64,000 nt of DNA from Augochlora pura (lineage: Eukaryota; Arthropoda; Insecta; Hymenoptera; Halictidae). The stretch spans positions 34,916,777 to 34,980,776 of the forward strand of contig NC_135781.1 in the NCBI RefSeq assembly GCF_028453695.1. The letters run 5' to 3'. Position numbers and translations under genes: made by a program. A model generated the notes under the pieces. It searched no databases and was not told the DNA's origin. It was given only the letters and a program-made list of their open reading frames with translations. This document shows positions 24,701-37,100 of the stretch, piece after piece (position 1 is the stretch's first letter; every line of letters begins with the position of its first letter).

Positions 24701-27384
24701 GGCTTCCGCGGCCGTACCCGTACCCGTGGCCACTCTGCCACCGTAGATCCGTCTGGTGGTGGTCTCGACGGTGCCGTCAGGTTTCCGGGTGGTCACGGTG
24801 ACCAGCTGGTCCCTCAAGCTGGCGTCGGCGAACGCCTGCATCACAGCGGGGCCATCGCCGATCGTTGCCGCCGTCGACGACGACAAGTGCTGCCGAGTGG
24901 TCCGACTGCTGGTCACCGTCGTCTTCCTCAGTTTCCTTACGATGATCCTCCTCGAACCGTCCTCGTCGATTACCACCTCCGTGGTCACGTCGTCCGGCTC
25001 CACCAGGACCGTCTCGAAGGATCGAGGAGCTGCGTGCACGATATTCAGCTCGCTTGTGGTGGGCTCGGCGTTTCTCTGGTCCTTGTACTTCATGTCCACC
25101 ACGATCTCCTCCGGCATACCTGCGGCCGTCGATCCTTCCGGAACGATCTCTTGGCTGGACGCGGCGGGCCGGTTCTTGGTCGCTATTTCGATCACGTCGT
25201 GATCGCCGTCCATCTTCTTCAGTATCTTGATCGTTTCTTGCGTCTCCGGGCACTCGGCCGCGGTCTCGGTCGTTTGAGTGGTCAACGAGCGACGGACGGT
25301 TTCCCCCTCTTCCCGGTTCGTCGACGTTTGTTTGCTCGATCGTCGAGGCTCCTCCGCTGCGACGTCGGCCAGCAGGCTCTGGCCCGTTTGCAGCGAGACG
25401 TCCAACAGGGACGGTGGCGCGCTGCTCTCCGGGGACGAGTGCAAAGAGGGTGCCTGATCGAGAGTGGCGTCCTCTCGCTCCGACGTCTCCTCGTCCGCCC
25501 GCCCTTCCTCGTCGCGGATCTCCTGGAAAACCGGAAACACGCGCCTGCTGAACCTGCCCGTTTCGCGTCTACGATCCTCGCTTAGGAGCTTTCGCGGCTC
25601 TCGTCGGCCACCGCGAGTTCGAGCGGCGAATCGAGTTGTCGTCTCTTTTTCGAAATCTCGCAAATTTTTCCGTCGCCAAAATCTGAAATCGATATCCGAG
25701 AAACGGCGAACTCGACTCGTAAAAGTCTCTCCGCGCTCCAACTCGCGGATCTTTAAACGACACCCGGACACCCTCGTCGATCGCGCCCCGTTCAACACTT
25801 GTCCTCGCCCTTTTCTTACGAGCATTGCTACAGACCCAACCCAAGCTAAGGAAGAAGCGTTTACACCATTTCATCGTATAATATTTCCGTCCGATTGCTT
25901 GGGATTACTCGCGGCATCGTCATCTCCGTGCGAACGGTGAAAGATGATTGATATTAATCGCGCGATGCGTGAGAAAGCAATGGCGTAGGGCGGAAGGCGA
26001 TGTCATCGATAGCCATCTGCCGCAGGCATGGTTAGTCACTGGTTTTTGTTACGCGGCGCCATCGGCTGGTTGGTCGAATTTGTTCCGCGTGCCGAAAATA
26101 CATGTGTTTCAAAGTTTGCCTGCGCGGCGGCCGCTCTCGCTGCGCAAGGTGGCCACGAGCGAAGGGAGAGGAGCCAGCGAATCGCGTTATCGTAGTATGG
26201 CGATTACGAGCACGGTCGCGGCTACAACCAGAAGCCTAGACCGAGAATACCCGTGGGCCGTGGGCCGTGGGCCGTGGGCCGTGGACAATAGCGCTCCGCG
26301 GCAAGCCTCCTAATTTTGGATTCGAAACGTTGAACGAATTCCGACGGACGACTTTACACGCTGACGCATCTATTTCGGACGCGCTCGTGCTTTGGCCGAT
26401 CTCACGTGGGGCGTACGCCGCGTACCTCCGCAAACGAAGAGATACGCAAGTGAGCGCGCGCGCCAAGTACGCGAATTTCGGCTGCTTCGAAGGATTCGCG
26501 CGTTTCAGGAAATTTCATTCGCGAACAGCAAAGGGCAAACGCGAGTGTGGATCGATCACGGTCTTTAAACGCGTTCGTTTCGGCTCGCGGTTGTTCCACC
26601 CAAGTGCCGCGAATCTAAGCGCGGAGGTACGGACACATGCATTAATAACGTTCGTTACGGTCGAACGGGGGGATAAAATAAAGGGGGGCGGGGCAGGTGG
26701 GAATTAATGAGAATACTTTAATTGCATTAAAAAAAAGTACAGTAACAATGTATCAACATTCCTTGGACAAAATGTCACGACCTACATTTATATATTACAT
26801 CCATTACACCTTAAGCTAGAGGAACATAAAAGTGTGTTATAAATAATACAAGGTATGGCGAGGTGACGGATGCGAAAGAAAAAAATAGAAACGCAAAGAT
26901 GAAGAGCGCGCAGCAACGGCGAAGGATGCACGGACCGCGGACAAAGATGTTTCGGGTTCGTTGAAGTTTAATCGAGTAAAGCTCAACGAACCCTCTGCTT
27001 CCATACTTTTTGGCTCGATATCGATCTATTCGCTGCCAAACCGGATTCCACTTTATCGGACGGATTTCGAACGATCCGTTTGTCCAATTGAAAATATTCC
27101 ATCGATCTTGTCGATCGCGATCGAGACAAATTCAAATTCGATTCGTATATTAGGAAGCGTATCTTTATCGAATCTCAATTTCGATACATTGACGGAAAAT
27201 ATCGAGATCGAGGGTCCGCGGTCCGACGACGACGGTGACAGATGAGGGTCGCGATGATGATGATGATGGTGGTGATGGTGATGGTGATGATGATGGTGAT
27301 GGCGATGGCGATGGCGATGGCCATGGCCATGGCGATGACGATGACGACGATGATAATGACAATAATGATAATAATAACAATAAC

Positions 27385-27416
<32 letters not shown>

Positions 27417-28368
27417 CAAAAACATAAATGATATTGCGTGATGAGAAGCCTCTTAACCCGTTGACTATGTGCGAATGAATGACGTTCCTGAACCATCTAG
27501 ATTACCCATAACATAATCGTGCAAAATGAAAGGTAGCGACGAAACATAAATTACTACGTCTAAGCAACGAAAGAACAAAAATATTACATGCATAAAACGA
27601 TCCTCCCGTCGGACAGTAGTGCGATAATACGTATCTCATTCCTTTGTACGCGTAGCGAGCAACGTTCGACGCGGCAAGAGATGGAACGATTACGTTTTCT
27701 TCGCGTCGAAACGTCTAGACAGATATCGGACTAGACTGAGAAATGACTAGCATCGGTTAGACCACGGAGCTGGTCACAAGTAAAGCCTCGACGTACACGC
27801 GATACCAGAGAATCTGCTTATTACGAAACAGACTTTGGACTCGAACTGTTTCGAAATTCTTCCGATCGTGTGTCGTTAACGATTTCGAGTCGACTCGAGT
27901 CAAACATCTGAGCCAAGTATCCGATTTATGAGATCGAAATTGGACGGTGAAAGCTGTTCGAATCGAGTGGGTTGTTCGAAATGTTTCTCTTTTTCGCGTT
28001 CGCCGTGGCTCGCTCATTGAAAAATAAATTGTACTTCGGGCCGACCGTCCGCGTCGCGTCGCGTCGCGTAGGTTTCGTTTGTTCCGTATTTTCATTCGTT
28101 TCTCCCTCTGCTATCTATGTTATCCCTCAACCGTCGCAATACCTCATGCGACCGTTGCGCGAACACCAGCGAAGTTTGCGAAAGCCCCCGAGCATTGGAA
28201 AACGTTGGGTACCTGCTGCCGTTGCTGCAGACGCGTCATCACCTCCAACAGCGCATTCTTCAGGATCTTTGCCAGCGTGCTGATTTCTGGCAGCGTCTCA
28301 AGCTCCGATACGCGTTGCGCGTGACTGCTCAGCTCGTCCTGCAAAGCCTGCCCACACAGACACCTACA

Positions 28369-28407
<39 letters not shown>

Positions 28408-30530
28408 CCTCCCCCTCCTCTCTTCATCGATTATAAATAAATCGCGAAACAGGTATTCTAAAACCGAGGATAAAGGTGACATCGCGCCGGCGCCGGCAAA
28501 AGCTAACTATGCGGCGCGGAAGCTGATCGATCTTGAAACGCTACGACGGTTGATACAGTTTGCGACAAGGAATTGGCTCGGCAGACGTGAAATTGGCATG
28601 CCTCGCGATTCCTCTTCAGGGCTTTCGACATTGAAACCGATTTCAAGAAGCGCCGATTCAAATAGCACGTCACTCGAAACAGCCTGTATCCGGATCGCGA
28701 GCCAACGACACGGTACATCTTGCTCCGTGGAAGAAAAATAGAAGCTTCGAGAAATCGCGAGCTTGCAGGGCTCATCGTAAATATTAATTACTGCAACCTT
28801 ATTCCATCGAGAGATCCTATTTTCTCGTCGAATTTATACTTATACTCTTTTTAAAGAACGACGCGCGCCCAATTCTGCTTTCAAATGCTCGAGTTGTCTG
28901 TCTCGACCGATTTTCAACGAGAACGAGATCGAACTCGCAGAGAGATGGCGGAGAAAGAGAGAACATGGGACTATGGTTACCGAGAATTCACGAGTAGACC
29001 GTGTTACCAAAATGATCGAACCAAAGGGAAAGAATTTCGCGCTGGATCGTTGAACGATTCACCGTTAGTAGGCCGCGGGATATACATGTATGTAGATAGG
29101 CAAGCACGTATGTCTATGGAACGCACCTTGTTTGCGGCAATCGGCGGCTGCTCCCCCATGTCGGCGACAATATCCTTCAACCAAGCGTCGGTCTCGTCCA
29201 AAAATCGCTTGTAAGCGTGAATATCGTTGCCGCGTTGCTCGCGATGGCCACGCGAGGCCTCGAGGGTGGCCCGGCCCTCTTCCGTTTGCGACAGCAGGGT
29301 CGCGATCCGCGTTTGGACTTGCGTCAGATTCGCCAGCAGCCTCTGAGATTCGTTGTCCGCTGGTATCTCGCGCACAAGTTCTTCCAGGTTGTTTGCTTCG
29401 GTCTCGTAGGTCCGCAGCTGTCGCGACAGAGCCTGAAATTCGTGTCTCGTTCCTTTACTTGGCCGATAAACGATTCCGAACGATGCTTCGGGCGATCTCG
29501 ACGACCAACGACCAACGACCAACGACCAACGACCAACGACCGATCGACTTTCAAACTTCCAGAGATATTCGGCTGCTGGTCCGAAACGTCTGGACAGCTT
29601 GGGCAGCCGTCGTCGCTCATCGATCTCTCGAGACCGTCTAGATCGTTAGACGTATTTTACCGTGATCGCTGCCAACATGGAGTCGATGCTATCTCGTGGT
29701 AAGCGGGTTCCCTTCAAGTTCGACAGACTCAGCTGTAACACCATTAGTCGCTCCTGAATGATGTCCTGTAACACAGCCGCGAGTCAACGAATACGGCCCC
29801 GTATTGATTCCGCGAGGCGGAGGGTCGGCAGCGTGCACACGAACTTGGACTCGCATCGTCAACTATTCCATGGATTATTACAGGAAATCCTTCGCGCGAA
29901 CGTATCTGCGGCGTGCGAGGTGTGGCGGGGGCGTCAGGAATTCGATAAAAAAAGGAGAAAAAATGGCGCGTGCGGCAGCTACGGAGAGCTATTCGAGAGG
30001 TCGCGCGCGATCCAAGCTCGAGAGCAGGTTCTACGCTGCTGGGGTCACGAGAGACGCGCAACGGCGGCAGGATCGTCGAACGATTCGACGAACACGTCGT
30101 CTCGAGACTCGTACAATGTACAATGTACGCGCGCGTTCGTTCGAAAGTTTTCCGAACCGCAACGCAAGCCGAAAATCAAGTAACGTTCAAGCGTTCCTAG
30201 TCTACGAACTCATGCGGAGCAGCCAACTACCGTTGCTATCGCGCGGGGATAGTCTTCGCGGACGAGACGATCGATCGACGGACAATAATAACGATAGAAA
30301 GTCGGCGGTGTACACCGAATCGCTCCAGGAAGCGATACGGTATCGCGACTTGCACAATCGCTGTAGATGTGTCCATAGAATCGATCGCTGGATCCGGAAG
30401 TAACTCCCGAGCGATATAAAAATAGTAAGAAGCGGGTAGCATTGTTAGGGCGCAGGCGGTTATGTGAACGCAAACGGTAAATAGTAGGTGAGAAGGCGGT
30501 GAGAATCAGCGTTCTAGAGAAATAGATACC

Positions 30531-30575
<45 letters not shown>

Positions 30576-31083
30576 GAGGTTCGGTGAAGCGACGGGATCA
30601 GTGGCACGCACACGGTAAAAGTAAAAACCTTGGAGAGAGTGGCGTCGCAAACGGAAAAGGAAACAACGAAACAAAGAGCCGGAACAATAACAGGAACAAG
30701 AACAAGAACAAGAACAAGAGCAACAAGAACAAGAATAAGAACAAACGTCAATAAAAACCGGCGGTACAAAAACGGCATACACGCGCACACTCGAGCGTAC
30801 TGCACACATACACGCAAACGCAACTCTGCTCGAAAGATCGAGCTCGATCGAGCGCCGCCGGTTGTGTCGTGGTCGCACCTTGATCCCTCGTGTCCTCTTT
30901 TCGGTCCGAGCATCCTCGGATAGCACCGCGGTCGGGGTCTTCCGCTGCGCAGCATCGTTCTCTCTACCTAAATGGTCCTTGGGACGGGTATCGGGACTGG
31001 GGATGGAGGATCGATCTACTGGATCGGCAACGACGGCCTCGTCGCCGTCGTTTAACCCTAACGGATCGATGGAACGCGACAGA

Positions 31084-31119
<36 letters not shown>

Positions 31120-34100
31120 AACAACAACGACAATGTTCCCTGGGCCAAAGACTCCGATCCGTCGGCCAGATCGGAGAACCCCCGCCGGATGGGTTCGCTC
31201 TCCGGGAGCTCGACCGAGATCGGATCGTCGATCCCTTCTCGATCGAGCTCCGAACGCTCGACGGGTCTCTCGTTCTCGCTCGACAAGTAAGTGCTGTAGT
31301 CGCTCCAACTGCCTATACCTCCGGGAAGATCGGCGATCAGACGTTCCGTATGCGGCCCCCCTGCGAAGAACGGAGTCGCGGGGCCACCGTTGCCCCCGCG
31401 ACCCCCGCGACCGTTCGTACCACCGTCGCGGTCCTCGTCAAAATCGTCCGGACCGTGGAAATCCCTGCCCGCGAGGTTCGCGGTACTTTCGTCGGTATAG
31501 TTCGCGAGATTCTCGAACAGGTAGCGTTCGGCTTCGTGATAGGGGTGCTTGTCCGGCCAGAAGCCGCTGTCTTGCGACAGGAATTCTGTTTTGTTCGACT
31601 CTGAGAACGTTTTCAAAATCAGGGTCGGCGGAGGTTTCTTTTTCTCGGGACTCAGCACCAGGATCTCGTCGGCTATATAAAACCGTACCTTCGGTTGGTT
31701 CGAGTCTTTCGTCGGTTGCGCTGGATCGATGGCCAAGTCTCGCATCTCGATCTCCGTCGAAACGCGCTTCTCGGACTCTTCCGGCCCGATCGTCGGATCT
31801 AGCGATTTCGGGATATCTCCGAGTTCCGTCGGCCGGTCCTTCCTTTCGTTCGTCGCTTTCTTCACCTCGGCGTTCGCGATCATTTCTTCCACCGTTCTCT
31901 CGGCCGATCTCGGCTCCGTTGGCTTTTCTCGCGGTCTCATCGGCGTCGATTCTTCCGGGACCGCCGTTTCTCCCTTAGACTCTTTCGGTTCCTCAGGCCG
32001 AGGAGGTCGATCGATCGTCGGTTCGTCGTTGTTAACCTTCTCTTCGATTTTCGCTTCTTCCGACGGCTTTTCCACCGTAACCTCTGTTCGAGAAGTCTCC
32101 CCCTCGAGTTGTTCGTCCGAATCCTGCAGGTGCTCGATTCTCGTTGATTTCTTCAGCGTTGTCTCCACTTTCGTACCATCGTCTTTCACCTTAACGTCGT
32201 CTATCTTTAGTTCCTCCGCGGTCTTTCGAGCTGGTTCCTCGCGCGTTTTCGATTCTGCCGCTCGTTCCATCGTCGATTCGTCGAGCCTCTCTTCTGCTCG
32301 AGCATCTTCCGTCGTGACGAGAGTATCGTCGACTTTAGGCGCTTCCTCTTTCGGCACAATTACCCGCTCGGCTCCGCCCGCAGTCTTTGGTTCCCGGTCC
32401 TCGCGTTTCGCTTTCTTCGCTTCCTTGTTCTTTTTTTGAAATTTCTCGTTGAGAACTCGTGGAAGAGATTCCTCTCGCGTCAACACCGACGCCTCTTCGG
32501 TTTTTCGTAATTCTTCCTCGGACGCTTTCGGAGATTGAGACTGCTCTTGGATCGCCTTCGATGCCTCCGATCTTACGTCGGTCGTCGTCGTCGCTGCTTC
32601 GAATTTCTCTGCGGTCGCTTTAGGCGTTTGCAATTTTTGTTGGACAAGCTTCGCTGCTTCCGCAAGTTGTTGTTCGCTCGTCGTTGCCGTTTTCAACGTC
32701 TCGATTTTTTTCGATGACGAAATCTCGACCGCTTCGACCGTTTTCGGTATCACCGCTCGTTCCTCTTTCGTTTCCGGCGCATCCTCTTCTTGTTCCTCGC
32801 TTCGCTCAATTCGATCTTGTTCGATAGCTGGACGTTCGTCGGCAGCGGCATCTCGCGGAGATTCGGCCGGCCGTTCTTCCAATTCCGGAGACTTTGCGAG
32901 CATCGCGTAGTCACGAATCACCGTTTCATCGGCTGGAACAACTTCCCGAACAATTTCCACCGGCTTGTCTTTTTCCTCGCTAACTCCTCTCGAAGCGGAT
33001 CTCTCTTTCTTCTTTTGTTTCCTTTTCTCTCGTTTCGACAGCTTTACTCTGCCTTCCAGCCGAAGCTGCACCTCCCTCGCGGCGACCTCGACGTCGGCGA
33101 CCGATTCTTCTGCAGCCGTTTCGGGTAGCACGGACGCTTCCTCGCGCGCAGACTCCGGTTCGATCGGTTTCGATTCACCGATTGCTTCTTCTCCTCCTCC
33201 TCCTCCCGTTCCATCCGTTTCCTCGCGTTTCCTCTTTTCCTGCACCTCCTGAACCTCCTTGGGTTCAGATGCCGGTTCGTTTTTGATCACAGGCTCGCTC
33301 CTCTGTTCGGTCGTCTTCTCCGCGTTCTTGTTTCTCGATTTTCCTTTGCGTCGTTCGGAAAGTTTCGCCGTCTCGGATCCTATCTCCGAAACAATTACGA
33401 ATCGATCCTTTCCCACGGGTTTCCCTGCTGCTTCTTGCCCATCATCTACCTTTCTTTCCTCGACCTCGACAACGCGGTTCTCCGCGCTCATCGCAACGGT
33501 CTCCTCCTTTGATTCGATCTTCTCGTTTCTCTCCAAAGATGCTTCCTCCTCCTTGTTCGCGACGCTCTCCGCCTTCTTCTTTGGTTGCTCCTTGTCGTCG
33601 GACTTTCCTTTCCTCGACTTTTTACTCCTCTTCGAACTGGTCGTCGATCGTTCAACCATCATCTTTTCACCAGCTTCTTCCGTCCCGTTGTCCGTCTCAA
33701 CGGTTTCAACTTTGACGGATACTCGAAGCTTCTCTTCGTGCCGCGCCCTCTCCTTCTCTTTCTCTTTCTCTTTCTCTTTCTCTTTCTCGTTGATCCTTTC
33801 TCGGGACGCTTCGCTCTCCTTTGCCTTCGACTTTCCTTTGCCCTTTGTTTCTTTCCCCTTCCTTTCTACGACTCGTTCCGCCTTCTTCCCTTCCAGATCG
33901 CTCGCGTCCACGAGGTCTTCTTTTTCCTCGACATCGTCTTTCCTCGACTCTGCTTTGCCACTTCCTCGATCCTCTTTCCTCGGCCCAACGTCGTCCGCGC
34001 CCGATTTGCTTCTCTTCTTCGGCTTCTCCTTAGTCGCGGCCTCCTTGTCCGCTCCCAACGAAGAGCCGTCTCCCGACCTCGTCCGCTCCGCGCTCGTCTC

Positions 34101-37100
34101 TTCGATCCCGTCGACGGGTTTATCGGAGGACCGCTGCTCGCCGCCTCTCCTCGCGCTTCTGGAACGCGATCTGGATCGCCTGGATCTCAGCTCCCTCCTG
34201 TTCACGACCTCCATGAATCCTTGCTCGTCGATCCGCCGCACCACTTCCTCGATGGGAACCGGCTCGGGAGCCTCCTCCACGAAAATCCGCACCGCCGGAG
34301 CCACTCGTTCCGAAGACCGTCCGTCGTCCGTTCTCCTCCGGGGAGACGCGGCGATTTCGACGACCGGCGGCGCGTTTTCGACGCGTTTACCCACTATCGC
34401 TGCCCACGACGAGCCGCGACGAGTCTCCAGCGCGACTTCGCTTTCTCTCGAGCTCTCCGTCTCTTCGACGGCCTCCTTCTCGATCTCCTCTACCCAGGAC
34501 AACGCCTCCTCCTTCGCCGCGGCAACATCCGCGGCCTTCCTCGCGGTCGCTTCGGGTTTCTCTTCCCGCCTTTCTCGCGCATTTCGATTAATCTCTTCGA
34601 ATCCAGTCCCTCCGATCTCGAACGACTTTTCCGGGCGTTGCTCGGATTTCAGGGAAACCGGACTCGGCGTTGCAACGTCTTCCTGCGCGGTCCGAGGAGG
34701 AGTCGTTCCTCGGTTGGAAGCTGCGACGCGAGCGTACGATATTTTCCCCTCTCCGGAAGCCACTTCCTCCTGCAGCTTTGTTTCCGCGGGAATCGCTCGT
34801 TCTTTTTCGTCCACCTTAACCGGTGAACGCGCTCTCGTATCCCCGCTCCTCTCCCGTCCCGAATCCTTCTTCTTCTTCTGCTGTTTCCTCTTTTGTTGCT
34901 CGTCCGGCGGCGCCGTCTTATCCAGCGGTTCCGCCAACTTTTCCACCAACTCTGATGGTTCGGTCGATGGCTCTTCTCGACTCTCAGCAGCAGCGGTCTC
35001 GCTCCTTGAGCTTTCCGCGAGGATCGTCGTTGTTTCCGTCGATGTAGCCTTCGCGCTCGCTACGGAAGACCACGATTTCGAGGAGACCGTGGTTTCTTCT
35101 TCCACGCGGGCCACCATCGACTTCTCCCCGCCCGTTTCCGATTTCGACCGTTGCTCCTTCGAGCAACCAGCGGCTCCTACGATTTCTTTCGCCGACTCTC
35201 CGTCGTCGGGCTTCTGCTTCGGTTCCGAAGAATCAACCTGGAGTTTTCCTTGCTTCTTCGTCTCCTTTTTCGCCGTAACGGACCTTCTCGGTTCGGCCTC
35301 GGGCGTGTTTTTTCGCGCCGTTTCGTTTCGTTCGGCAGATTTCTCGATCTGGATTTCTGTGGATTCGGATGACTTTTGTTCGATCGTTGCTCCACCGCTT
35401 GCTAGTTTCTCGGTTGATTCTGCCGCGTCGATGCAGGCCAGATTTCCTTCTGCTTTCGGCTTTTCCGATTCGACGATCGATGTCGCGTCCGAGGCATCGC
35501 CTTCCGTCGCCGATGCGATCGTTCGACTCTCGCGTTTATCATCCGCGTCGGTCGTGGTTTCGTCCTCCTTCATCGAAGCTTCGCGTTGCTTCTTCTCATC
35601 CAATTTCGACTTTGGTTTCTCCTCCGATTTCTCTTTCGCAGCCGCCTTCTTCCTCTCCCCGTGTCCCTTTGGTTTCTCTCGCTTCTGCGAAACTTCGGGA
35701 GGCTGTTGTTGCGCGACTTCTAATCTCGCTTCCGGTTTCGCCTCGATTTTCGTTTCGGAATCGGGTTTCGTTTCCACTACCCCTTTCTCTTTCTCTTTCT
35801 CTTTTTCTTTCTCTTTCTCTGTCTCTTTTTCTTCTTCTTCCTCTTTCTCGCCTGCGGTTTTCCTCTCCACGGTTTCAACCGATTTCGTTGTTTCTTCGAG
35901 CAGCAGTTCCTTCTCACCCTTGCGTTCGACTGGTTTTTCCCGAGGCGCAGACTGCATCTCGGATCGTTTACCCTTCTTTCTCTTTGCATTCACAAACTGT
36001 TCGGAATCTGGTTTCTTTTCAACGCCGAGTTGCTGATTTTCTTGTTTCTCTTCGGTTTCGGGCAGCTCTCGATCTCGCTTCTCATCGACGCGCCGTTTCG
36101 CTTCTTTCTCTTCGTTCTCGTCGTTGTGGTCGAGCTGCTTCTGTTCCCGTTTTATTCGTTCCGGTTCCTCTGCTTCACGCTGCTTCGATGCTCGTTCGTC
36201 TTCGAACTCGGTTGCCGCCAATTCCTCTTTCTCTTTTTTCTTCTCCGCTTCGACCTGTCTCTTTTTCAGTTTATTCTCTCTTTTCTTTGCAGTTCCTGGC
36301 CTCTTCTTTTCTCGTATCTCTTCAGTATCCGGTTCTATCCCTTCCCGTTTCGTCTCCGATCGAGATTGCGTCTCTTCTTCTCTCTGCTCGGTTTCCGGTT
36401 GCTTCGTTTCTCGACTTTTCTCTACTTCTACATTTTTCTCTCCTCTCTTCTCGGCAACCTCTTCCCGTTTCTCTTCCGTCGTTTCTTTAACATCGGGTCG
36501 TTTCTCCTCTTTCTCTTTCGCATACTCGGCTTGCTTCTTCTTCCGTTTCTCCCGAATTTCAGGTTGCTTCTTTTCCTGCTTTTCCTCCGCCGCCGTCGTC
36601 GTCGTCGTCGTCAGACTTCCCGACGTCGACGACAACTCGGCTTCCACGATCTCTTTCTCTTCTCCTTCCTTCGGAGGATTCGGTTTATCGACTCCCGTCT
36701 TTTCTCGGCAGGGTTCGGCCTCGCGATCGCTCTGTTTCGATTCAACTTCCTGTCGATTCTCCCGCTGCTTCTCCTCAACTACTTCGGGCTCCTTTTCTTC
36801 GAGCCTTTTTTCGTCTTCGGTTTCCTCCTTTGCAGCTTTCTTCGGAACTTCGCCTCGCTTCTTCTCTATTTTCTTCTCTTCTTTTCGAGCCACCGACTCG
36901 GATGCTTCCGGAACGATCGTTTCTTGCTTTCCTCGCGCGTCAGGTTCCTTCTTCCTCTCCTTCCCTCCCTTTGATCTTTCGACGACATTCTCCTGCTTCG
37001 ATTCGTCTTTCTCCTCGGAGCCTATGCTCGCGTCGCTTACGTTCTCCAGAGATTGGATGCTCTTGGTTTCGATCTCTGTCGTCTTTTGTTCCACCGCGTC

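Noticed and set aside
27053..27496. 147-codon His/Tyr-rich minus-strand open frame, and Asp-rich plus-strand frames
   Set aside because: They are translations of the GAT/AAT triplet repeat at 27236-27420 and have no support as genes.
30210..30878. Continuation of the giant exon A open frame to a stop at 30210
   Set aside because: The added residues are Cys/Ser runs from a GAACAA-type repeat and Leu/Ser runs from a GA repeat. The composition is unlike the rest, and an AAG-GTGCGA donor in the right phase lies at 30878. A read-through isoform is not excluded.
33259..36036. 925-codon open frame on the plus strand, Ser/Phe/Leu-rich
   Set aside because: It is antisense to giant exon A. The KE-rich minus-strand codons read as Ser/Phe on the other strand and lack stops by composition. 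No domain is recognisable. The same holds for the other long plus-strand frames at 35369-36490, 36124-37602, 38374-39423 and 40414-41619.
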